From: Onthovicinus sp900555545
GTDB taxonomy: Bacteria; Bacillota; Clostridia; Oscillospirales; Acutalibacteraceae
Length of the DNA: 64,000 bases
Direction of reading: 5' to 3'
Assembly: GCA_949296915.1 (NCBI GenBank)
Contig: CASFPX010000003.1
Span: 124,001 to 188,000, forward strand
In this document: positions 23,974 to 33,788 of the stretch, piece by piece
How the letters are laid out: each line of letters begins with the position of its first letter
Numbering within the stretch: the first letter of the stretch is position 1
Notes under the pieces: model-generated
Told to the model about the DNA's origin: nothing
The model's database searches: none
Seen by the model: only the letters and a program-made list of their open reading frames with translations
Program-made: the position numbers and the translations under genes

Positions 23974-25856
23974 TATCAAAAGGCTCTTTTTATGCTCTCA
24001 TCCGAAAAACAAGTTATTTTTGGGCATGTGTGCTCTCCCTGATTAGTTGTGCGGGGATCAATCTTCTGTTTTTTGACGGTGTGATCCGGATTTTTTCCAA
24101 TAGTATCTTTTGTCTGATGCTTTTTGTGGTTCTCATACCAGCTTTTGCATGGATCATCGGCGGACGCAGCGAATACAAGCCGTTTTTCACAGCCGTTACA
24201 AGGCGCAATTTGGCGTGCTCTGCGTGCTCTGGGTTGATTTTTTCTATCTGCATGGTGTTTGGGCGCGCGCTTTCTATCTCTGGCTTTGTTGACTATGGTG
24301 ATCCTGAGGTGTACATAAAGGTGCTGCTGTTATGGCCGCTGTTTACCGCCTTTATGTGTTTCTTGCTTTCGTGGATTGGAGGTTTTTCGCAGGGGGATAA
24401 ATCCTTGGCCGCTTGCCAACAAAATAGCCGGTATACGTCAGACTATAAATTCTTTCTGGTACTTTGGCTGATTATTTTTGTCTGCTGGATCCCTATTTTC
24501 CTTGCGGCATATCCGGGTGTATATCGTTACGATGCGCCCTATCAGACGGACTATGTTGTACTCAATGGCCGCATCTGGGGCCACCATCCGGTACTTCATA
24601 CGATCTACCTGATGGTGACGCTCACCCTCGGCAACAGTCTGTTTGGTTCCTATGAGAGCGGTATGGTAATTTATTCCGTATCTCAGATGCTGATCCTATC
24701 GGCTATTTATGCTTACGCCTGCTACTATCTGGCCAAGAAAAAGGCGCCCGTGTTCCTGCAAATTTTATCTGCCGCTTACTTTGCACTGGTTCCCTTTAAT
24801 GGAATTATGGCAGTCACTGCCACTAAGGATACGATTTTTGCCGGATTTTTCCTGCTGTGTGTCCTGTTTACGGCAGATTTGGCGGACAATCCCAAGCGTT
24901 TTACTTCCTCCAAGTTTGAGATGATCCGCTATGCATTTGTACTGCTGTCAATGTGCGTGTGGCGGAATAACGGTATTTATATTTTAATCGTCTTTTTACC
25001 GATTATAATCATTGCATTGCGCCGGTATTGGAAAAATCTGCTCATCATGTCTGCTGCCGTATTGGTCCTGTATGCGGCCTATTCCGGACCAATGATGAGC
25101 CTGCTTGATGTAGTCCCCGGCAATTCCCGTGAGGCACTGAGTGTCCCGATGCAGCAGATGGCCCGTGCAGCTCTGTATGCGGAGGACGAACTCTCGGAGG
25201 AGGAGCTAAATAATATTCACGATCTGATCAGCGAGGACTATGTACAGCAGTATAATGCGCGTATCTCTGATCCTGTTAAGAATGGTTTTAAGACCTCCGT
25301 TCTGTTCCGGGAACCGTTCAAATATTTGAAGACCTACTTTTCAGTCGGTCTGAAGTGCCCGGATATCTATCTGGATGCCTTCCTGGATCTTTCGTTGGGC
25401 AACTGGTATCCAGATATGGTTTATCCCGATACCTCTACGGGGCATCAATACATCGAGTATGAGGATTGGACTCAGGCTTATGAAAATTCTCGTAGGAGTG
25501 ACAAACAAATCATTCCGGCACGTGAGAGCAAACTGCCGGCGCTGGACGAGTGGCTGACGGAATATAGTTTGGATGTCACACAGCAGAATGTACCCGTATT
25601 TTCCATGTTGATCAGTTCCGGATTTATGTTCTTCTTGATTGTCGCGGTGTGTGCGGTAATTCTTTACTTTAAGCGGTATATAAGGCTTTTGATACCTCTA
25701 TTTTTGCTCGGTTTGTGGGGAACGATCATGTTGGGGCCAATCGCACTATTCCGTTACTCGTATCCGTTAATGGTGTGTACGCCGTTTTTACTCCATTATA
25801 TGTGGAGCTGTCGTCCGGCGGGAATATCGGATGCAGCGGAAAAAGCGCAGGTGTGA
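23970..25856 (+). CDS. Polytopic membrane protein, DUF6020-like (GT-C-like topology)
   Basis: A 628-residue protein with about a dozen hydrophobic helices. It has a conserved loop YPGVYRYDAPYQTDY followed by HHPVLHTIYL, then VTATKDTIFAG, a pattern I associate with DUF6020 proteins in Firmicutes and actinobacteria, which look like GT-C polyprenyl-sugar-dependent glycosyltransferases. A long extracytoplasmic loop lies at about residues 385-530 before the last helices. It is translationally coupled to the GT2 gene. A role as acceptor-side transferase or lipid-linked sugar handler is inference. Confidence 0.6.
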   Translation: MISKGSFYALIRKTSYFWACVLSLISCAGINLLFFDGVIRIFSNSIFCLMLFVVLIPAFAWIIGGRSEYKPFFTAVTRRNLACSACSGLIFSICMVFGRALSISGFVDYGDPEVYIKVLLLWPLFTAFMCFLLSWIGGFSQGDKSLAACQQNSRYTSDYKFFLVLWLIIFVCWIPIFLAAYPGVYRYDAPYQTDYVVLNGRIWGHHPVLHTIYLMVTLTLGNSLFGSYESGMVIYSVSQMLILSAIYAYACYYLAKKKAPVFLQILSAAYFALVPFNGIMAVTATKDTIFAGFFLLCVLFTADLADNPKRFTSSKFEMIRYAFVLLSMCVWRNNGIYILIVFLPIIIIALRRYWKNLLIMSAAVLVLYAAYSGPMMSLLDVVPGNSREALSVPMQQMARAALYAEDELSEEELNNIHDLISEDYVQQYNARISDPVKNGFKTSVLFREPFKYLKTYFSVGLKCPDIYLDAFLDLSLGNWYPDMVYPDTSTGHQYIEYEDWTQAYENSRRSDKQIIPARESKLPALDEWLTEYSLDVTQQNVPVFSMLISSGFMFFLIVAVCAVILYFKRYIRLLIPLFLLGLWGTIMLGPIALFRYSYPLMVCTPFLLHYMWSCRPAGISDAAEKAQV

Positions 25857-25873
25857 TCCTGCGCTTTTGCTGT
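25841..25873 (+). terminator. Intrinsic terminator ending the pyr-GT operon
   Basis: An 11-bp stem (AAAAGCGCAGG with CCTGCGCTTTT, six-base loop) overlaps the stop codon of the membrane protein. It closes the long run of genes that begins at pyrC. Confidence 0.75.
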
Positions 25874-25899
25874 AAACGGAATCAAATGTTTGTTTTTCG

Positions 25900-25928
25900 T
25901 TGCCCGAACGGCCGCCGTGTGCTATAAT
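25900..25928 (+). promoter_or_regulatory. Promoter for ruvCAB
   Basis: TTGCCC (25900-25905), 17-base spacer, TATAAT (25923-25928), 34 bases before the ruvC start. Confidence 0.7.
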
Positions 25929-25961
25929 ATTCTGAAATGATATAATCAAGGAGGCCGTTTT

Positions 25962-26462
25962 TTGATTATTTTGGGGATTGATCCCGGATATGCCATTGTT
26001 GGATATGGAGTGCTGGATTATTATGCCAATCGTTTTAAGGTAATCGAGTATGGCGCTGTTACAACGGACGCGGGGACTCCTTTTAACCGCAGGCTGGAGA
26101 TGATTTACGATGGCGTTACCCAGATTATGGAACGGACGCGTCCCCAAGCGCTCTCTATCGAAAAGCTCTTTTACAATACAAACGCAAAGACCGTGATTGA
26201 TGTGGCGCAGGCACGTGGAGTAATTATGCTCAGCGCGCAAAAACAGGGGATCCCAGCCTACGAGTACACACCGTTGCAGGTCAAGCAGAGTGTTGTCGGC
26301 TACGGTCGAGCGGAGAAAAAACAGGTGCAGGAGATGACACGGATTCTGCTCGGCCTTGAAAAAGTCCCAAAGCCGGATGACACAGCGGATGCGCTCGCCA
26401 TGGCGATTTGTCATGGCCATTGCAGCGGCTCCCTAATGGCCAGGCTCAAGTATTACAAATAA
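25962..26462 (+). CDS. ruvC: Crossover junction endodeoxyribonuclease RuvC
   Basis: A 166-residue RNase H-fold resolvase. The acidic catalytic residues are visible: Asp in LGIDPGYAIVGYG, Glu in LSIEKLFYNTN, and Asp in the C-terminal KPDDTADALAMA. It cuts Holliday junctions brought by RuvAB. Starts with TTG 25962 behind AAGGAGG. First of ruvC-ruvA-ruvB. Confidence 0.93.
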   Translation: MIILGIDPGYAIVGYGVLDYYANRFKVIEYGAVTTDAGTPFNRRLEMIYDGVTQIMERTRPQALSIEKLFYNTNAKTVIDVAQARGVIMLSAQKQGIPAYEYTPLQVKQSVVGYGRAEKKQVQEMTRILLGLEKVPKPDDTADALAMAICHGHCSGSLMARLKYYK

Positions 26463-26473
26463 GGAGAAAATAT

Positions 26474-27091
26474 ATGTTTTACTCTCTCACAGGCAACGTG
26501 CTGTACACCGATGCCGAAATTGCCGTCATCAGTTGTTCCGGTGTCGGATTTGAATGTCACACGACGACGCATACGCTCAAAAAAATTGCCGGTGCGCGTG
26601 AACAAGTGACATTGCTCACTTATCTGGCGGTGCGCGAAGATGCACTCGTCCTGTATGGGTTTTATGATAAAAATGAATTAGATTGTTTCAAAATGCTTAT
26701 CGGTGTTTCCGGCGTCGGCCCTAAGGCGGCGCTGAGTATCTTATCAGAACTGGGTGTGGATCGCTTGGTGCTTTGTGTGGCAACCAGCGATAGTAAAAGC
26801 ATTCAAAAGGCGCCCAACGTGGGAGCCAAAACAGCGCAACGCGTCATTTTGGAGTTGAAAGATAAGATTGGATCCCTGACTACTGCGGCGGCCCCCGACA
26901 CAGTGAGCGCCTTTGAGGAGATCGTGGATTTGGGTGATGAACAGTCTCAGGCAGTGGATGCGCTGATCTCTCTCGGATATTCGCGCGGGGAGGCGTCTGC
27001 TGCTATTCGAACCGCCGCACGTTCCCATCAGGGGGCCAAGGTGGAGGAGCTAATCCGCGAGGGCTTGAAACTGATGGCGGGAAAGGTGTGA
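26474..27091 (+). CDS. ruvA: Holliday junction DNA helicase RuvA
   Basis: A 205-residue junction-binding protein with N-terminal OB fold, helix-hairpin-helix segments (FKMLIGVSGVGPKAALSIL, IQKAPNVGAKTAQRVILELK) and a C-terminal domain that contacts RuvB. ATG 26474 follows AAGGAG; the longer upstream frame overlaps ruvC and has no support. Six bases separate it from ruvB. Confidence 0.93.
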   Translation: MFYSLTGNVLYTDAEIAVISCSGVGFECHTTTHTLKKIAGAREQVTLLTYLAVREDALVLYGFYDKNELDCFKMLIGVSGVGPKAALSILSELGVDRLVLCVATSDSKSIQKAPNVGAKTAQRVILELKDKIGSLTTAAAPDTVSAFEEIVDLGDEQSQAVDALISLGYSRGEASAAIRTAARSHQGAKVEELIREGLKLMAGKV

Positions 27092-27097
27092 TGAGCG

Positions 27098-28141
27098 ATG
27101 GAGCCTGATTTTGAAAACCGAATGGTCTCTCCTGACTATATCCCGGAAGTTGATGCTGCGGAAAATGTACTCCGTCCCAAAACTTTTGACGAATATATTG
27201 GACAGGAGAAGGTCAAACAGAATTTAAAAGTTTATATTGAGGCGGCTAAAAACAGGCATGAGGCGCTCGATCACGTACTTTTATATGGACCGCCTGGGCT
27301 TGGAAAGACGACGCTGGCAGGAATTATCGCCAATGAATTGAATGTTAATATCCGGCTTACCTCCGGCCCAGCCATCGAGAAGCAGGGGGACTTGGCGGCA
27401 TTGCTGACAAATCTCACGGAGGGCGATGTCCTCTTTATCGATGAAATCCATCGAATCCCGCGGACCGTTGAGGAGGTCCTGTATACGGCTATGGAGGATA
27501 ACGCGCTCGATATTATTATCGGTAAGGGGCCTTCAGCGCGATCGATTCGCTTGGATCTTCCCAAGTTCACACTGGTGGGTGCAACGACGCGTGCGGGACA
27601 GCTTACGGCACCCCTGCGAGACCGCTTTGGCGTACTTTTTCGTTTGGAAATGTATAGTCCGGAGGAATTGCGTATAATTATAAATCAGAGCGCCGGTAAA
27701 TTGGGGGTGCGTATTGATCCGGACGGGGCTGACGAGCTCTCCCGCCGTTCGCGTGGAACTCCACGCTTGGCAAACCGCTTGCTCAAGCGGGCGCGGGATT
27801 TTGCAGAGGTGATGGGGGATGGCGTCATTACCCGTGAGACAGCCAGGATTGCTCTGGAACGGATGGAGATTGACGATCTCGGCTTGGATGCCATTGACCG
27901 TAGGCTGCTGGACACGATGATCCGCAATTACAACGGCGGCCCTGTCGGCTTGGATACCATTGCTGCGGCGATTGGGGAAGAGGCCGTTACAATCGAAGAT
28001 GTCTACGAGCCCTACCTGATGCAGCTTGGCTTTTTGGGTAGAACGCCCCGTGGCAGAATCGTAACGCCAGCGGGATATGAGCATTTGGGCTATCCGGTGG
28101 ACCGCCCGGAGGAATCCCCAGAACAATTAAAAATGGAATAA
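27098..28141 (+). CDS. ruvB: Holliday junction branch migration ATPase RuvB
   Basis: A 347-residue AAA+ motor: [16 protein letters not shown] near the N-terminus, Walker [10 protein letters not shown], Walker B LFIDEIH, sensor and arginine-finger segments ([20 protein letters not shown]) and the C-terminal winged helix ([12 protein letters not shown]). It drives branch migration with RuvA. Confidence 0.95.
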   Translation: MEPDFENRMVSPDYIPEVDAAENVLRPKTFDEYIGQEKVKQNLKVYIEAAKNRHEALDHVLLYGPPGLGKTTLAGIIANELNVNIRLTSGPAIEKQGDLAALLTNLTEGDVLFIDEIHRIPRTVEEVLYTAMEDNALDIIIGKGPSARSIRLDLPKFTLVGATTRAGQLTAPLRDRFGVLFRLEMYSPEELRIIINQSAGKLGVRIDPDGADELSRRSRGTPRLANRLLKRARDFAEVMGDGVITRETARIALERMEIDDLGLDAIDRRLLDTMIRNYNGGPVGLDTIAAAIGEEAVTIEDVYEPYLMQLGFLGRTPRGRIVTPAGYEHLGYPVDRPEESPEQLKME

Positions 28142-28184
28142 CCGGCGACTCACATCAAATTGATCGTGAAAGGAGTTGTTCTGC

Positions 28185-29534
28185 ATGGGCAGATTATTTG
28201 GAACAGATGGCGCGCGAGGCGTTGCGAACAGTGAACTCACCTGTGAACTGGCCCTTCAAATCGGTCGGGCGGCCGCCATGGTATTGACGGACGACACACA
28301 CCGCCGCCCCAAAGTTCTCATCGGAATGGATACCCGGATATCCTCTGACATGCTGGCTTCCAGCTTGGCGGCCGGACTATGTTCCGTAGGTGCAGATGTA
28401 CTGATGCTTGGGGTTATTCCGACGCCAGCGGTGGCTTATCTTGTCACCTACTATCATTACGATGCCGGAGTTATGATTTCCGCATCCCACAATCCGTGTG
28501 AGTATAATGGTATTAAAATATTTAAATCTGACGGCTACAAACTCCCCGATGCCTTAGAGGAGGAGATCGAGGGGATCATTCTGGATGAGGCGCGGATTCC
28601 TCCGGTAAAGGTCGGTGGAGAAGTCGGGAGTATCCGATATTCGACAACAGCAGTCCAGGATTATTTAAAGCATCTCCTGACGACTGTCGATGTCCGTTTT
28701 AACAATATGAAGCTCGCGATCGATTGTGCCAACGGTGCGGCGAGCGTAACGGCCCGTGAGCTCTTTGAGGGCTTGGGAGCCGATTGTTATATGGTTGCGG
28801 ATAGCCCAAACGGCGTCAATATTAACGATCATTGCGGTTCAACCCACTTGGAACTGCTCCGCGATTGTGTGATCAAAAACAGCTGTGAGATTGGCCTTGC
28901 TTTTGATGGGGATGCCGACCGGTTATTGTGTGTGGATGCACAGGGGAATGTTGTTGATGGCGACCGAATCATCGCCCTCTGTGCCAAGGATATGAAGCAG
29001 CGCGGCGTATTGAAAAAGGACACCGCTGTGGTAACGATCATGACCAATATGGGCTTTTTCCGGTTTTGTGAGCAGGAAGGGCTCCACTGTGAGAAGACGA
29101 AGGTGGGAGACCGCTATGTGCTTGAAAACATGCTCCAAAATGGATACAGCATTGGTGGGGAGCAGTCTGGCCATGTGATTTTTCTCGACCATGCGACAAC
29201 GGGCGATGGCCAGTTGACGGCTTTGCAGGTGCTCAGTGTGATGAAGCGCACGGGAAGCTCTCTTGCGGAGCTTGCCGCCTGCATGGAGGTTTACCCGCAG
29301 GTTCTTGTCAATGTCCGTGTGTCGGATTTTGGCAAAGTTCGCTTTCCCGAGGATGAGGAGATCAAAATTGCGATCAATCACGCAGAGCGCGAACTTGGTG
29401 ACTCCGGCCGGATTGTGGTTCGCGTCTCGGGGACCGAACCACTCGTTCGTGTGATGCTGGAAGGGAAGGACATGGATCAGATCACCGATCTTGCCCAATC
29501 TGTTGCCGAAGTAATTCGAGAACGTCTTATCTAA
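28185..29534 (+). CDS. glmM: Phosphoglucosamine mutase
   Basis: A 449-residue alpha-D-phosphohexomutase. GRLFGTDGARG opens the protein, the phosphoserine loop is MISASHNP, the metal loop is DGDADR, and the sugar loop is GGEQSGH. It converts glucosamine-6-phosphate to glucosamine-1-phosphate for UDP-GlcNAc and peptidoglycan. ATG 28185 follows AAAGGAG. It ends at its own terminator. Confidence 0.94.
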   Translation: MGRLFGTDGARGVANSELTCELALQIGRAAAMVLTDDTHRRPKVLIGMDTRISSDMLASSLAAGLCSVGADVLMLGVIPTPAVAYLVTYYHYDAGVMISASHNPCEYNGIKIFKSDGYKLPDALEEEIEGIILDEARIPPVKVGGEVGSIRYSTTAVQDYLKHLLTTVDVRFNNMKLAIDCANGAASVTARELFEGLGADCYMVADSPNGVNINDHCGSTHLELLRDCVIKNSCEIGLAFDGDADRLLCVDAQGNVVDGDRIIALCAKDMKQRGVLKKDTAVVTIMTNMGFFRFCEQEGLHCEKTKVGDRYVLENMLQNGYSIGGEQSGHVIFLDHATTGDGQLTALQVLSVMKRTGSSLAELAACMEVYPQVLVNVRVSDFGKVRFPEDEEIKIAINHAERELGDSGRIVVRVSGTEPLVRVMLEGKDMDQITDLAQSVAEVIRERLI

Positions 29535-29544
29535 AGCAGTGCCG

Positions 29545-29580
29545 GTCATCCGGAAAAGATATCCGGATGACTCTTAATTA
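29545..29580 (+). terminator. Intrinsic terminator after glmM
   Basis: A 10-bp stem (GTCATCCGGA with TCCGGATGAC, seven-base loop) followed by TCTTAATTAA. Confidence 0.65.
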
Positions 29581-29607
29581 ACACAAGGGAACAAGCGGGA
29601 GAATTGC

Positions 29608-30477
29608 ATGCGTATTGTAAATGATTTTCAAGATTATGAATTGATTGATTGTTCGCAGGGACAAAAGCTGGAGCGTTGGCGGGATATTATCCTGATCCGC
29701 CCTGATCCGCAGGCGATCTGGCAGTCTGAACAGAAGCATCCTCTGTGGAAAAATGCCCATGCGCGTTATTTTCGCTCCAATTCAGGTGGTGGCCACTGGG
29801 AAACGTATAAAAAGGTTCCGGACAAGTGGGAAATACGCTATCAGGATTTAACATTTTTAGTCAAACCGATGGGATTTAAGCACGTTGGACTTTTCCCGGA
29901 ACAGGCAGTCAACTGGAATTTTGTCCGGGAGAGGATCCGTGCTGCCGGAAGAGACATTCGCGTGTTAAATCTTTTTGCCTACACAGGAGCAGCTACGGTC
30001 GCGTGCTTGCAGGCCGGCGCTTCTGTTGTCCATGTGGATGCCTCCAAGGGGATGACTCAATGGGCAAAGGACAACGCGGAGGCATCCGGGGTACGTGGTG
30101 GGAACGTGCGCTTTATTGTGGATGATTGCGTGAAATTTGTTGAGCGTGAGATCCGCAGAGGGAATCGATATGATGTCATTATTATGGATCCGCCCTCCTA
30201 CGGGCGGGGACCCGGCGGTGAGGTGTGGAAGCTCGAGGACAAAATCTATGGATTTTTGGAGCGCTGTGCCAACGTGCTGTCAGATACGCCGCTGATGGTT
30301 TTGGTCAATTCCTATACGGCTGGCCTCTCTCCTGCCGTTATGGAGTACATGCTCTCGTTGCTGCTGTGCCCACGCTTTGGCGGCTCTGTTACCAGCAGCG
30401 AGATTGGTCTGCCAGTATCGTCTACGGGATTGGTATTGCCGTGCGGCGCAACCTCTATTTGGCAACATGGTTCATAA
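29608..30477 (+). CDS. Class I SAM-dependent methyltransferase, RlmI/RlmL-like
   Basis: A 289-residue Rossmann methyltransferase. The SAM motif is NLFAYTGAATVA, followed by VVHVDASKGMTQWAKDNAE and the catalytic-loop MDPPSYGRG, a pattern typical of 23S rRNA cytosine methyltransferases of the RlmI/RlmL/K group. It lacks an N-terminal PUA domain. The target is not provable from sequence. It lies 15 bases before the ECF genes. Confidence 0.75.
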   Translation: MRIVNDFQDYELIDCSQGQKLERWRDIILIRPDPQAIWQSEQKHPLWKNAHARYFRSNSGGGHWETYKKVPDKWEIRYQDLTFLVKPMGFKHVGLFPEQAVNWNFVRERIRAAGRDIRVLNLFAYTGAATVACLQAGASVVHVDASKGMTQWAKDNAEASGVRGGNVRFIVDDCVKFVEREIRRGNRYDVIIMDPPSYGRGPGGEVWKLEDKIYGFLERCANVLSDTPLMVLVNSYTAGLSPAVMEYMLSLLLCPRFGGSVTSSEIGLPVSSTGLVLPCGATSIWQHGS

Positions 30478-30492
30478 ACAGGGGTCAATAAT

Positions 30493-31350
30493 ATGGGAAA
30501 TAATGTAATGCTTCAATTTAAACAGGTGAGCTTCGGCTACCACTTCGAGGATGAGCCTGTGGACAGGCCTGTTCTCCATGCTTTTGATTTGACGGTTTAT
30601 CCCGGAGAGTTTGTGGCAGTTCTGGGCCGCAACGGCTCTGGCAAGTCCACGATCGCCAAGCTTGCAAACGGGATCCTGATACCGGATGACGGTACAGTCA
30701 CTGTCAACGGACTCAGTACGGCGGAGGAGAAGAATCATCGCGAGATCAGAAAGACTTGCGGTCTTGTTTTCCAGAATCCGGATAACCAGATTGTAGCCAC
30801 CATTGTGGAGGAGGATGTGGCCTTTGGGCCAGAAAATCTCGGTGTTCCTCCGGCGGAAATTCGGGAACGAGTGGACCGGGCGCTAAAATCGGTAGGGATG
30901 TATGACGCACGCAAAAAGGAACCGCACAAGCTATCCGGTGGTCAAAAACAGCGGATTGCCATTGCCGGTGTTCTGGCCATGAATCCAAAATGCATCATCC
31001 TGGATGAGGCCACTGCGATGCTCGACCCGCACGGCAGGCGTGAGGTGATGGAAACAGTTCTCCGCCTGAATCGGGACTATGGGATCACAATTCTGTATAT
31101 CACTCATTATATGGAAGAGGCGGCTATGGCCGATCGTATTATTGTTATGGATCAAGGGCACTCCGTAATGGATGGCAGTCCGTCGGAAATTTTCTCACGT
31201 GTCGCCGAAATGAAGCGGCTGGGTCTTGATGTACCACAGGTTACGGAATTGATGGACAGCTTGGCGCAGTATGGTCTTGCGGTGAAGTCTAATATCTTAG
31301 ACGTGGAGTCCTGCGTGCAGGAACTCGCCCGGCTTTTGGAGGGGAAATAA
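30493..31350 (+). CDS. ecfA1: Energy-coupling factor transporter ATPase EcfA1
   Basis: A 285-residue ATPase: Walker [11 protein letters not shown]-loop [22 protein letters not shown], signature LSGGQKQR, Walker B CIILDEAT, switch His in ITHYMEEA. With EcfA2 and EcfT it powers uptake of vitamins or metals through swappable S components. No S component is adjacent, as in group II ECF systems. It overlaps ecfA2 by one base. Confidence 0.93.
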   Translation: MGNNVMLQFKQVSFGYHFEDEPVDRPVLHAFDLTVYPGEFVAVLGRNGSGKSTIAKLANGILIPDDGTVTVNGLSTAEEKNHREIRKTCGLVFQNPDNQIVATIVEEDVAFGPENLGVPPAEIRERVDRALKSVGMYDARKKEPHKLSGGQKQRIAIAGVLAMNPKCIILDEATAMLDPHGRREVMETVLRLNRDYGITILYITHYMEEAAMADRIIVMDQGHSVMDGSPSEIFSRVAEMKRLGLDVPQVTELMDSLAQYGLAVKSNILDVESCVQELARLLEGK

Positions 31351-32216
31351 TGTCATATGTTTTGGAGACAGAAAACCTAACATATATTTATGGCGCCGGC
31401 ACGCCCTTTCAAACGACAGCCCTCGACAATGTCAGCGTTGGGATTGAGGCCGGAGAGCTACTCGCCATTATTGGGCATACCGGTTCCGGGAAAAGTACAC
31501 TAATTCAGCATTTCAATGGGATTTTGAGCCCAACCTCCGGGCGTGTGATGCTGGACGGAAAAGACATCTGGAGCGATAAAAAAAATATCCGCAGTGTGCG
31601 GTTCCGTGTGGGGCTGTGCTTCCAGTATCCGGAGTATCAATTGTTCGAGGAGACTGTGTACAAGGATATTGCCTTTGGTCCACGCAACATGGGGCTCGGT
31701 AATACTGAAATTGACGAGCGCGTGCGTGAGGCAGCTGAGTATGTTGGATTAAAGCAGATACATCTGGACGCCTCACCGTTTGACTTGTCCGGAGGAGAAA
31801 AGCGGCGCGCTGCCATCGCTGGCGTTATCGCCATGCGCCCGGAGATTCTGATTTTGGATGAGCCTACGGCGGGCCTGGATCCAGCTGGACGGGATGCGAT
31901 CCTGAATCTTGTAAAAAACTATCGGGAGCAGACGGGTGCGACGGTGATTGTAGTTTCTCACAGTATGGAGGATGTGGCCCAAATTGCCACCAAAGTCATG
32001 GTTGTACATGATGCCAGGGTGGCTATGTATGGCACTGTGGAAGAGGTCTTTTCCCATGCGGAGGAACTTGTTCAGATGGGGTTGAATGTACCGCAGATCA
32101 CGCAGGTGTTCAGTCGTTTAAATCATCTGGGTTATCCGGTACCTAAGAACATTTACACAGTGGAGCAGGGCAGGCGAACGTTGCTGGATCTGCTTGGACG
32201 GGGGGGATCAAATTGA
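31350..32216 (+). CDS. ecfA2: Energy-coupling factor transporter ATPase EcfA2
   Basis: A 288-residue ATPase: Walker A GHTGSGKST, Q-loop CFQYPEYQLFEETVYKDIAFG, signature LSGGEKRR, Walker B ILILDEPT, switch His in VVSHSMED. It pairs with EcfA1. The ecfT start lies within its last codons. Confidence 0.93.
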   Translation: MSYVLETENLTYIYGAGTPFQTTALDNVSVGIEAGELLAIIGHTGSGKSTLIQHFNGILSPTSGRVMLDGKDIWSDKKNIRSVRFRVGLCFQYPEYQLFEETVYKDIAFGPRNMGLGNTEIDERVREAAEYVGLKQIHLDASPFDLSGGEKRRAAIAGVIAMRPEILILDEPTAGLDPAGRDAILNLVKNYREQTGATVIVVSHSMEDVAQIATKVMVVHDARVAMYGTVEEVFSHAEELVQMGLNVPQITQVFSRLNHLGYPVPKNIYTVEQGRRTLLDLLGRGGSN

Positions 32217-33028
32217 TTAAGGATATTACGATCGGACAATTTTTCCCCGGCAAGAGTGTGATCCATCGTTTGGATCCTCGGACAAAAATCGTGCTGACGA
32301 TGGCGTTGATTATTGCCGTCTTTTTCTGTCAGAATATTTTTTCGCTATTGCTGATGATTCTATTTGTGGCGGCAATCAATCTGATCTCCCGTATTCCGGT
32401 CAAGGTCGTTCTCAAAGGGATCAAGCCGATTGTGATTATTGTGATTTTTACTGCAATTCTGAATTTGCTTTACACAGACGACGGACGTGTTTTGGTCGAG
32501 TTTTGGGTGATTAAAATTACCGATCAGGGGATCGAAACTGCAATCTTTATGGCCATACGGATTGTGCTGCTGATTGTCAGTGGCTCGCTGTTGACCTATA
32601 CCACTTCACCGACCCAACTGACGGATGCTTTGGAACGCCTCCTTTCCCCGCTCAAATGGGTAAAGGTGCCGGTGCATTCCATTGCCATGATGATGACGAT
32701 TGCGCTGCGCTTTATTCCGCTCCTTGTGGAGGAGATTGAGCGGATAATGAATGCACAAAAAGCGCGTGGTGCAGATATGGAAAATGGAAATTTAATCAAG
32801 AGGGCCAAGGCACTCGTCCCCGTGCTGATCCCACTCTTTATCTCCTCCTTCCGCCGGGCGGGGGATCTCGCCTTTGCCATGGAGTGCCGCTGCTATGACG
32901 GGGATAGCGGCCGAACGCGGATGCAGACGATGCGGTTTGCCTGGCGTGATCTTGGTGCACTGATCGCCCTGTGTGTATTGATCACGGGAATTATCCTGCT
33001 CAATATTTTTGTTCCGGACTTCATTTGA
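32213..33028 (+). CDS. ecfT: Energy-coupling factor transmembrane protein EcfT
   Basis: A 271-residue membrane scaffold with about five to six helices. The coupling motifs contacting the ATPases are visible as AQKARGADMEN and the FRRAGDLAFAMECRCYDG segment (the paired Ala-Arg-Gly signatures of the family). The TTG start at 32213 overlaps the ecfA2 stop and follows GGGGGGA. truA follows in the typical Firmicute order. Confidence 0.92.
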   Translation: MIKDITIGQFFPGKSVIHRLDPRTKIVLTMALIIAVFFCQNIFSLLLMILFVAAINLISRIPVKVVLKGIKPIVIIVIFTAILNLLYTDDGRVLVEFWVIKITDQGIETAIFMAIRIVLLIVSGSLLTYTTSPTQLTDALERLLSPLKWVKVPVHSIAMMMTIALRFIPLLVEEIERIMNAQKARGADMENGNLIKRAKALVPVLIPLFISSFRRAGDLAFAMECRCYDGDSGRTRMQTMRFAWRDLGALIALCVLITGIILLNIFVPDFI

Positions 33029-33042
33029 ATGTGGAGGTAGCT

Positions 33043-33783
33043 ATGCCCAATTATCTGCTGCAACTGAGCTTTGACGGTACCAACTATCACGGGTGGCAGC
33101 TTCAGGACTCTGATCGGACCGTCCAAGGAGAGCTGGAACGCGCAATCGCACATATATTTCCATCCGCGGGCCGTGTTTCCGGATGTTCTCGGACGGATGC
33201 GGGTGTTCATGCAAAAAAATTCATCTGTAATTTTCACACTCATAAGGAGATGGATCTCCTCAAGCTCCGTGCAGCGCTGAACTTTTATCTGCCGGAGGAT
33301 ATCGTAGTCCAGTCCTGCCGGACTGTTTCCGGTGATTTTCACGCGCGGTTCAGTTGTGTTGGTAAAGAGTACATTTATCAGATTTGGAACGGCCGTGTAC
33401 GCAATCCCTTCCTGAATAAGCAGGCGCTGCACATCAATTATCCATTGAACGAGACGGTGATGGATCAGGCGGCAAAGTTTTTTGTTGGTGAGCACAACTT
33501 TAGTGCTTTCTGTGCGTCAGGCAGCTCGGCGCATACCACGATTCGCACGGTGACGGATGCGGCGGTCAGCCGCGAAGGAGATCTTGTAACCTTTCGGGTG
33601 AGCGCTAACGGATTTTTGTATAACATGGTGCGAATCATGACAGGTACGCTGATCTATGTTGCCAACGGCAAGATATCGATTGAGGACCTGCCGGACATCA
33701 TTGATGGCGGCCTACGAAAACAGGCAGGGTACACCGTTCCAGCCCATGGGCTCTATCTCAACCGGATCTTTTATGAGGAGTGA
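33043..33783 (+). CDS. truA: tRNA pseudouridine(38-40) synthase
   Basis: A 246-residue pseudouridine synthase: FDGTNYHGWQLQ at the N-terminus, catalytic Asp in CSRTDAGVHA, and the C-terminal NGFLYNMVRIMTGTL. It modifies the anticodon arm of tRNAs. ATG 33043 follows GTGGAGG. Confidence 0.94.
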   Translation: MPNYLLQLSFDGTNYHGWQLQDSDRTVQGELERAIAHIFPSAGRVSGCSRTDAGVHAKKFICNFHTHKEMDLLKLRAALNFYLPEDIVVQSCRTVSGDFHARFSCVGKEYIYQIWNGRVRNPFLNKQALHINYPLNETVMDQAAKFFVGEHNFSAFCASGSSAHTTIRTVTDAAVSREGDLVTFRVSANGFLYNMVRIMTGTLIYVANGKISIEDLPDIIDGGLRKQAGYTVPAHGLYLNRIFYEE

Positions 33784-33788
33784 TTACA

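Noticed and set aside
30493..33028. A dedicated S component for the ECF transporter
   Set aside because: No small multi-helix substrate-binding gene is adjacent; the order is the usual stand-alone ecfA1-A2-T-truA core.
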